DNA of 64,000 nt from Blastobasis lacticolella (Eukaryota > Arthropoda > Insecta > Lepidoptera > Blastobasidae), in assembly GCA_905147135.1 (NCBI GenBank), contig LR990045.1, forward strand, positions 10,516,173 through 10,580,172, read 5' to 3'. The notes beneath the pieces are model-generated. The model searched no databases and was not told the origin of the DNA. It saw nothing but the letters and a program-made list of their open reading frames with translations. The position numbers and the translations under genes are program-made. Positions 56,263-64,000 of the stretch are shown one piece after another (the stretch's first letter is position 1; every line of letters starts with the position of its first letter).

Positions 56263-58148
56263 TATCTATTACAAATGCGAGTAATTGCAAGGAAATGAAA
56301 ATATAGTTGTTGTATTTTTTACAATTCAAGGACGGTGTCGATAGCGCGTTAAAAATAAACTGCCCCGCCATCTAGTTTAAACTACATGAACTATGTATCA
56401 ACGATCTGCAATAGGATACAGTGCGCGTACACTAATGTATCAATTTTAGTTTAGATGGGACTATTAAAATATTATTTGCAGTACTATTTTCACTGGACCA
56501 AAATCCGCCCAAACTCTCGTCAATCTACCAAATTTTCACCGTGCAAATGTGCGACACGAGTGTAATTTTCACTCATCAAATTAGATTCCCCAAAACTTTC
56601 TACCGAAACCTACGTCAAAGAGAATTAAATTAGACAACACAAATAGTACACACACAACACCCAAGCAGACATTAATTGTTGTTTACTTTCTTAGCCGCAG
56701 ACAGATGATTGTTTGTAGGTACAAATATTTACTTTGAGGTACATTAAGTAAGTACGTCGTAATCTGTAGAGAGCTTAATATTCGTATCTTTAATAGAACC
56801 AATGCAATTTTAAAAATGGACACAGTGGACTAATTTTCTGCGTCTCAGATGTCGTAGAATTTGGTAAAACCTACATGTACAATATTAATTATTGTTTCTA
56901 CATCGGTAGACATCGAGTAGATGTCATGTCTACATAAAAGTTGGAGAAGTGTTTATTTTTTAGCATTATACCGAGTTTGAATGTATTCATCGTTATATTA
57001 GGTCGTTATCTGTGAAATTATTGTTTGTATGGCGAAAATTACGGGAAACTGAAATTTTCATGCAAACAAATTTCTAACATACTTTGAAATGGCGAGTCCG
57101 ATTACGATGAAACTTTGTAGGTTTAATTAAACAGCATTAAGCTAATTGGCACATACCATTTTATCTTGATAACTACCCATTTTTCTAAATAACATCTTGT
57201 CAAAGAGACAAAACTGACGACAAATGAAAGGGGGTATGTTTAAACCCCTAAAATAACTTGAGAAAATATTTAATATTTATTTAAGGGCTATCTGGCATCT
57301 TAACATACCTACTAAATTTTCGAAATCAATAACAAGTTTTGTTACGTTATGTACAATTATAAATATTTGAGCAAATGTAGGTAAGAACCCAGTATTTTCA
57401 TTTATTATGATCATCATTAGTGGAAAACGAGTTATGTTAAATCATTACTCATTCTTCTCCTACCTCAACTTTAGAAGAAATCATTCAGGATATCACGTTT
57501 ATTGTCCGTTCGAATTCTTGTTTCTTCAAAGCCAACATTGTTTGTCTCATGTGCCAAATTGTCCATCATATTAATTGTCTAACTCAGTCAATGCTGTACA
57601 CATTGACAGAATCCTTCTTATCACTGATATGGCAGCCAATCAAACGTATGACTAAGTATCATAGAACCGCATCTTCACGACTCAATCACATAGAAATAAA
57701 TGCATCCATCGACTATATCGCAATGTAACTTAAGCATAGCTGGTAACCCATACAAGTTTATGACGTGAACAATTACTAAGGCGTTAATATAGGTTATACG
57801 AAGCGATTTTATTGGCACATAAACCGGTACGAGAGCTGCCTCCCGTACGCAACTGAACAATGAAATTTAACGATGTCTCTGATACAATTTAACGTTTTAT
57901 AAGGTGATATAAAGCGAGTGATTTTTGGATGATTTATAAGTAAAGTTAGCTTTTTATTACGTACTTTTGACGTGATCTGAAAATTTAATGATGTAATTCT
58001 CTACTTTCAGTTGGCCTTTCGCTTTATTGGTACCAAGGTTTCGCCCCCACGGTGCTTGATAAAATAAAGGCATTGAACAATTTTAATGTGTAAAAGAATC
58101 GAGATTTACAAGCTTTTATGTAACTTGCAATGTTTGTAACTATGTATG
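56263..58148. other. No recognised gene or repeat (1.9 kb)
   Basis: AT-rich; short ORFs without domains. Confidence 0.45.
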
Positions 58149-58162
58149 TTCGGGTCAAATCA

Positions 58163-58448
58163 TCATCATCATCATCATTATCGCTCATATCGCTCATCCC
58201 GGCCTCTGCCAGGGACCGCTTTCCCACTCATTCTTCTACACTTCGCCCGGTCTTCGGCATCCTCTCGTCGTAAACCGATGGCTCTCGCATTCGACTCAGC
58301 GATATCAATCCATCGCTTCTTGGGTCGCCCACGGGGCCTCTTTCCTGATACCGGTAGGTTCAGGCACCCATTTCTCACGTATCTCTGAGGCTTACGCAAC
58401 ACATGACCAAACCAGCGCAGACGAGCCTCCTCGATCTTATCTGCGATA
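58163..58448 (-). mobile_element. RTE-like LINE 3' stub with 14-bp target duplication
   Basis: Minus-strand frame (no stop until the end): NIADKIEEARLRWFGHVLRK, PQRYVRNGCLNLPVSGKRPR, GRPKKRWIDIAESNARAIGL and ...GKAVPGRGRDERYER, then (ATG)n at 58163. This is the C-terminus of RTE-type LINE proteins. TTCGGGTCAAATCA occurs at 58149..58162 and again at 58449..58462, a perfect 14-bp target duplication. Heavily 5'-truncated (286 bp). Confidence 0.9.
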
Positions 58449-58462
58449 TTCGGGTCAAATCA

Positions 58463-58999
58463 ATTGAGCTTATATTTGGTATACATGTTACTTGGTTGAC
58501 ACAATGGTGCAATGGCACCGGTTTGCTGATAAAGTCGGAACTTAGTGACAAATAAACAATTTGTTCCTAGTGAGTAATCACGAGTTCAGGCAGGTCTTTT
58601 TACAAAAAGAAAGTGTGTTTGACCAAATTTAGAAATCAATGGTTAAATTTAAAAATATCTGTTTTGAAATTAAACACGACCAGACGACGCTGAGATAATA
58701 ATACGGGTTTTACATTGAATGAGAATCATACGAACATCAACTGGGGATTAATGCAATTCAAACCAACTCGTTGAATACTCAAATACTCATACATACAAAA
58801 CACATGTCATACATTTAAAATAACAAGGTATAAAATTCAAATGTAAATAATTTATTGATTATGAATTGTAACTTTAAATTAATATTTCTTTGAGTTTAAG
58901 CACTTTGGAGCATTACGATCATCTCAAGGTAACTTCGGATACTCTGAGGAGTCTGCGTTTAAATTTATTGCTCCTGTTACAGGCTCCACCCTGTTTACT
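58463..58999. other. No gene seen
   Basis: Nothing supported. Confidence 0.4.
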
Positions 59000-59137
59000 T
59001 ATTATACTTAGAAAACCCAGACCCGTAACCAAAATTAAAAATCATAATTTCATTTTCTGCCCGGTCGGTAATCGAACCCGAGACCTCTTGCGCGGCAGAC
59101 CGGGATATTTACCACTGAACCGCTCAGGTCGTCGAAT
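59000..59137 (-). repeat. tRNA-derived SINE (family B), minus strand
   Basis: Minus strand: 'gacgacctgagcggttcagt', 'gtctcgggttcgattaccga', 'ccgggcagaaaatgaaatta'; plus-sense 'aaacccagacccgtaac' at the far end. Confidence 0.7.
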
Positions 59138-59716
59138 AACACTGTAGCTGTAGCATTAGTCGAAACTCTTATCTTAGTCTCTCATATAAGTAAATCTCCA
59201 ATATTTTGCATAATAATAGAAACGCTTAATATCGTATATTACAAACTTGCTAAACACATGTTATAGGCGAATAAGTAACATATTTTATTGGAACACATCG
59301 AGGCTACGTAGTCTTTCGACTGGGATAATTCTAAAATATGCTGAACAGTGCCGACTTTTATGAGTCATAAATTTCTTCCTGTCCCAAAACCCTTTTGACC
59401 TACTGTGTCTACTGCTGTAATAAAATAGTAGTTTCTCCTGGTAACGAGTATTACTTACATAATAACTTAGTTACTTATTGGCTTGGGCTGGTTTGGTCAC
59501 TAAATTAGAACGTACTTAAAACAATTGTACCCTTTTAGTTGATGAGGTTATTTGAATCAAAATTTGCATATCTACAGAAACCCCATTATTTTTAAAGATA
59601 TTTTATGTGGATAATTATTGTCTCAGCTAAAGAAAGGCTAAAAAAATGTTACCCTTAATTTTAGCATTGTTCATTTCATTTATAATAAAATAGTAAAAAA
59701 GTGTGTCTGTTCTGTT
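59138..59716. other. No gene seen
   Basis: Nothing supported. Confidence 0.4.
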
Positions 59717-60010
59717 CTATGACGACGGAAGTGACAGTAGGCGTTTTAAAACCAGATCCAATTCAGGAAAACACTTTTTAAGCACAATTGCTGGAATATA
59801 CCCAGTCGGGTCTGCAGGATTTCCAGACATTGAGGGAAAACAATGCACGTCGCACCGCAGTCTGTTATAACGCTCATCAGGCATAGTCTGTTTATACCGC
59901 GGGATATTGGGCGGTGCGTTTCCCCCGTCGTCAAGGGTCGAGTTTGACGCCAAGAGAGAGTACAGAAGATCAGCCTTCTCTTGTCGAAGATAAGGTCGAA
60001 TATGTAGCAT
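59717..60010 (-). pseudogene. Jockey-like LINE fragment from just before the reverse-transcriptase core
   Basis: The minus-strand frame carries KADLLYSLLASNSTLDDGG, then PPNIPRYKQTMP and ...GYIPAIVLKKCFPELDLVLKRLLSL. 'LF.SNSTLDD.G...PP.IP.....MP' followed by 'G.IPA.VLK.CAPEL.PVL.RLF' is the stretch leading into the reverse-transcriptase domain of jockey-like LINEs. About 90 codons remain; the normal D/S-GPD part has changed. Dead. Confidence 0.65.
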
Positions 60011-63000
60011 GCTTGCCTAACAGACTATTCACTCTTGACTTGAAGACCCCAAGGTTATATTTATCGGTATATCTTACAATGTTATATCTTATTATTATAC
60101 TATTCTTACCAAATACCTACACTTTTACCACAACTACACAATCGACTGTGAAGTGTCAACCACCTCACATGGCACGGAAAGCCGGATCCATGTCAAAGCC
60201 TTTCCAAACGGCGGGATTCGCCCCGATCAATGCTAAAGTCCCAACAAAGACACAAAATATTCCTCTGCCCTTATACCTTGAATATATTGAAAAGTCTTTG
60301 AGGACGCCTCTCTTGTTTTGGAGAAAGTTTTGGAGAGTGTTTTGGGTATTTGAATTCGGCGTTGTTTGCTGACGGTTAGGAGTGTCTGGAAGGAACCCTA
60401 CAGGAAAGCTACAAAATGATGAAAAAATTAATGCTAAATTACAATTATTACAAAAATTTGAAGGAAATAATTTACATAAGATAAATTTAAATAATATACG
60501 AATACGGATTCCGTTATGGTCGGTCGATTGTAACCACTTGGTATATGCTGTATGGAGTGAGGCCATTGAGAAGCACGGCGAGATGGCGGTCAAATGCCTG
60601 CCCATTATATTGTCAAAAACACCGTTTTACCCCCAACATGTTTATTATTATTATTATTATTTTACTATACTACATAACATCTACGATTCTTACATTTAGG
60701 CAACAAAAATGCAAAACCAAAGGTGCATTCTCACTGTGAGGACTAATATGAAATGCCTCGTGCCTGTAATAACGCTGGCTGTTATACGAATATTTAAAAA
60801 TATAACATTACATGCTATTAGATTGTATTTTCATTGTACGACGTTTAATAGACATATTTAATATGCCCTAAGAGCCAAACATTTGTCTCCCAAAAACGCT
60901 TATTTAACTAGGCCCGATCTCGAGTGGAAATGAGAATTCCGTAAACAATACACGATAATAATTACGATTGCTCTCCAAACTCATTGAGTAGATTCCGTCT
61001 GGAGGAGGTCACAATGGCGTTAAGAGTCTCGCGACCAAACGGTTTGGTACTCAATAGCCCGGGTGTTTGCCGAAATATATGTCGCGCTCAAAACTTGATG
61101 GAGGATTACCGAGGGTCCCGGGTGGTAAATGTGTTTATTTATAAATTCACCGCCGTATTTTCGCGGGTGGATAGGCTAGCTCCTTTCAGAAGTATCCTAT
61201 TGTATTTGATTCGAACGAAATGTCAACTAAGTGGGTGGTTAATAATACCGCTTTTCTTCTGTTACAGAATCAGGTGAGCGACTTTATAATACTGACTGGT
61301 GAGTTAACACTTTCCCCGTTTTAAATTACTTAAGCAACAAATTCGCGTTGATTTTACCAGTAAAATTGAGACATTTTATCCCGTTTACCTCATAAAATAA
61401 GAAACAATGAACCATGCTGGTAGGCATTGAACCCGATATCAGTCTTGAATTTCCAATAAAACCACCGCCTCGTCTCAATATGCTGGGGCGATATATTTCA
61501 CACGAGCTGCAACATTAAGTAGACGAATGGGAAACAGGTAATGCCGCTTTGGCGACGACACGCCAAAATTGCCAATACCGAGAGATTTGCGAACATCGGG
61601 TGCTACATTAGGGTGCTTGGGGCGGCGTTTTTCTACTTTAATATAAGGCGATTAAGTATTATGCGCTTTTACTGGCTTGGCTTAATGTGAAGTGCTTGAG
61701 CGAACAAGATTATCGGACTTGGATGCTTGGAAGAAATAACAGAATTTAATAGTTAAAAACTGCTGATCTTCGGCTAGTGGTTTATAGCTAACATCATAAT
61801 ATTCAATGAAATCTATAGAAAGCTGACTTTGTGGGGTAAAATTGTAAATCAATCAACGTAGGTACTAAAAGAAATATAACATTATTTGGATAATTTTCAA
61901 ATCCCTTTACATTTCATATCTGGAAAGTATAAACTGAACAGCTTCATTAATAGTTTAAACTTGCTTCTCAGGATTTATTTAACCAATCTGAGGCTCTATA
62001 TGAGAGTCTTATATCTCACGTAATGAAGAGAATACATAATCAAGGCATGTTCCTCTCAACTGTAGGCGTTAAGGGGGAACCTTTTTCATACAAAATTTAT
62101 GTACTTAACTTTATTTATAAAAAAAAAAAAAAAAATTTCAGACAAATGTTCATATATTTGAGTTAATAAAAAAAACATTAATGACTTACAACTACTACAT
62201 TAGTAAATAAATTACTGATTTGTAAATAAAATTTATTACTGAAATTAAGATGTCTAATTTTAAATTAAATCACCTATAAAAATAGAATGACAGTAACTTA
62301 CAGTGCAAAATAACAGAAAAATAATAATTTAGAATATAAAATGTCAACGTAATACTAATTAATCCATTATTTCAAGGTTTTGAGGTTTTTAATGTATGTT
62401 TGAGCTATGGGCCGTTAGTAAATTTATACAAATGTGCGTTAAATGGATTTCTACATGTTGATCATATAAAACATAACAATTAAAAAGAAAAAAAATGAAA
62501 TCACAAAACAATGCCAACTAGCGGCGTTTTGTGTTTTTTTTTCGATTTAACTGTTTTATTATAAATCATCAACCATTTGCGCACCATTGAATACATTTAC
62601 TAACACTCAAACGAATGAAAGAATGGATGAATTAATTTCGTATGGAAATCTAACCCCCTTAAGAGCTAAATTTAAGCCGAGTAATATAACAGAGAAGTAA
62701 ATCCCGATCTGAATTCTAAATTGCTTAACAATGTATGGCCCGATTCCTTACATCTTTATTGCTCGTTGAAACCACGAATGAGCTATATAAAGGCGCTAGT
62801 TTACTGCTAAGTTGGGACTTGGTAGCATTCAAATATTGTTGAATAGAATTGCATTCCTTATTTGCATTTAACATGAGTTTAACAGGCCTTACAATCCAGC
62901 GATAGTGTAGACAGGCTTGGAGGGAGGTTACGTATATCTGCAAAACCTTGAGTACAGAGCAAAGAGATTGGAAAGTTTGCTACGTTCTTGCATAAGCATG

Positions 63001-63762
63001 AAGGTAGCTTTCTTTCCAATCACTTGGTACAGAGTATGGGGACCCCCCTTAAATCTCAACTATTTTGATAATTTAGGGCGGCTTGCACCAAATTATTAAC
63101 AAAATCTTCATACAAAAAACATTAAACGCCTTCTTAAACGTATTTTAGAAAATTTAGTGCAAGCGGTTAAGCACCGCACCGTTATTAAAATACCGATTAA
63201 ACTTACAACATTTTTAATGAAATATGTAAAGTACTGGAGATCATATAAATTCTTCTTATAGGTACGGTATACCTGTTACGGCACGCGCACTCTGAATATC
63301 TGAAATTGTGCTCGTTTTGGCTCGCCGGAAGGTAAACCTTCCCGTATTTGTGATTGGCCTAGCCGGAATCCTTTTCCCGCGTTACCGCCGCTATAATAAT
63401 CTATTGAACCATTCGTTTTTATTTCTTGGGCACACTCTCACGTCCGGGTTACGGGAAAAAGGTGTAAGATCGATCATTACATGTTTTGCAATAGACTCGC
63501 TTCTTATCTATAGAAATTCAAGTCTAATCCACTTATAATTCATAATGTCTTTATTTGTAAACACATGTATATACATTAACATAACATTGTTGAAAAAATA
63601 TTAATTTTGTACTTATTGAGATACTAATAATAATTTTCATTCTTCCCGAGTATCCTAGTGTACTTTATGTCCTGGAAGAGTAACTGGTTTTAAGACGTTA
63701 GTTGTTATTTACTTTTCCTTCATCGCAAATGTTATCGGGTTTATTACCACGGTTAGTATTGT
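60011..63762. other. No recognised gene (3.7 kb)
   Basis: Scraps only: 60029..60070 (word shared with 43027), 60570..60610 (family I), (TTA)n at 60642..60661 and a poly(A) run at about 62120-62137. The frames at 59914, 60165, 60382 and 60984 overlap on both strands and have no known domains. Confidence 0.45.
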
Positions 63763-63770
63763 TTTTATCT

Positions 63771-63838
63771 CGATATTTCGACGCAGTTGCAAGCGTCATG
63801 GTCACGAGTAGACTATAGACTGCAACTGCGTCGAAATA
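63771..63838. repeat. 68-bp inverted repeat (cgacgcagttgca type)
   Basis: TATTTCGACGCAGTTGCA at the left is mirrored by TGCAACTGCGTCGAAATA at the right, with a loop containing 'gtcatggtcacgagtaga'. The wording is of a type common in moth genomes. Class unknown. Confidence 0.75.
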
Positions 63839-64000
63839 CCAAAATGAGTAGTGTTTTCTGTTGTGTATTTTCTTCACCACGATCTCCACTTTCGCCTCCT
63901 TCCAATCTAGCAAAAAAAATTCATCTACGCAGCATAAAGATTATGGTAAAGCCCTCCACAAACATTATTACGGAGGTGGATCAAGACATCATGATATGCG

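Noticed and set aside
58178..58402. Basic RGRPKKRW protein as a nuclear host protein
   Set aside because: It is the C-terminal tail of an RTE-type LINE, confirmed by the (ATG)n tail and target duplication.
60165..60605. 146-codon minus-strand ORF and the overlapping plus-strand frames (59914, 60382)
   Set aside because: Frames open on both strands over the same bases, no domain; the end near 60580 is a dispersed repeat.

Overview
This window looks like a gene-poor, transposon-rich piece of an insect chromosome, most probably a moth or butterfly (Lepidoptera). That is inferred from the AT-rich, intron-bearing, non-operonic sequence and from many copies of repeat types I know from lepidopteran genomes: RTE-type LINE 3' ends with (GAT)n tails, jockey-like LINE ends with short tandem tails, tRNA-derived SINEs and palindromic MITEs. 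I found no host gene, rRNA, functional tRNA, CRISPR array or bacterial-type operon. Almost all short ORFs are chance openings or pieces of repeats.

The centre of interest is 11.7-22.4 kb. An 8.84-kb DNA transposon (12446..21284) is bounded by 13-bp inverted ends (CCCAAGTAACACA) and an AT dinucleotide duplication. It carries two convergent, intron-containing genes that can be spliced from the raw sequence without a stop or frameshift: a 694-residue DDE-type transposase of the CACTA/tnp2 kind on the + strand and a 438-residue DUF4806-type protein on the - strand. TAATGC-like motifs are arrayed inside both ends. The transposon sits inside the C-terminal coding region of an older LINE, whose frame resumes on the far side. 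That LINE segment is followed by a second, truncated copy of its own upstream 456 bp. The transposon has itself been invaded by MITEs in both introns and in the spacer between the genes; one of them holds another MITE. The coding exons are spared.

Left arm (1-11.7 kb): SINE fragments, a MITE inserted in an older repeat (4541..5369), dispersed repeats and a decayed LINE tail. Middle (22.4-42.3 kb): decayed LINE ends (26.2, 30.2, 33.6, 34.6, 35.0, 36.7 and 41.4 kb), one with an inverted arrangement resembling twin priming, plus SINE and dispersed-repeat copies. Right part (42.3-64 kb): a long stretch with few recognised repeats (42.3-47.2 kb), a SINE with a perfect 15-bp target duplication (48652..49013), a palindromic MITE with four RFX X-box-like sites (51853..52052), a 5'-truncated jockey-like LINE with a 498-codon reverse-transcriptase frame (52.5-54.7 kb), and an RTE stub with a perfect 14-bp target duplication (58163..58448).

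The two genes of the large transposon are the only pair that clearly work together: a transposase, and a partner that may bind the ends (inferred). Everything else is dead or non-autonomous. Family names rest on reading motifs by eye; no database search was possible.
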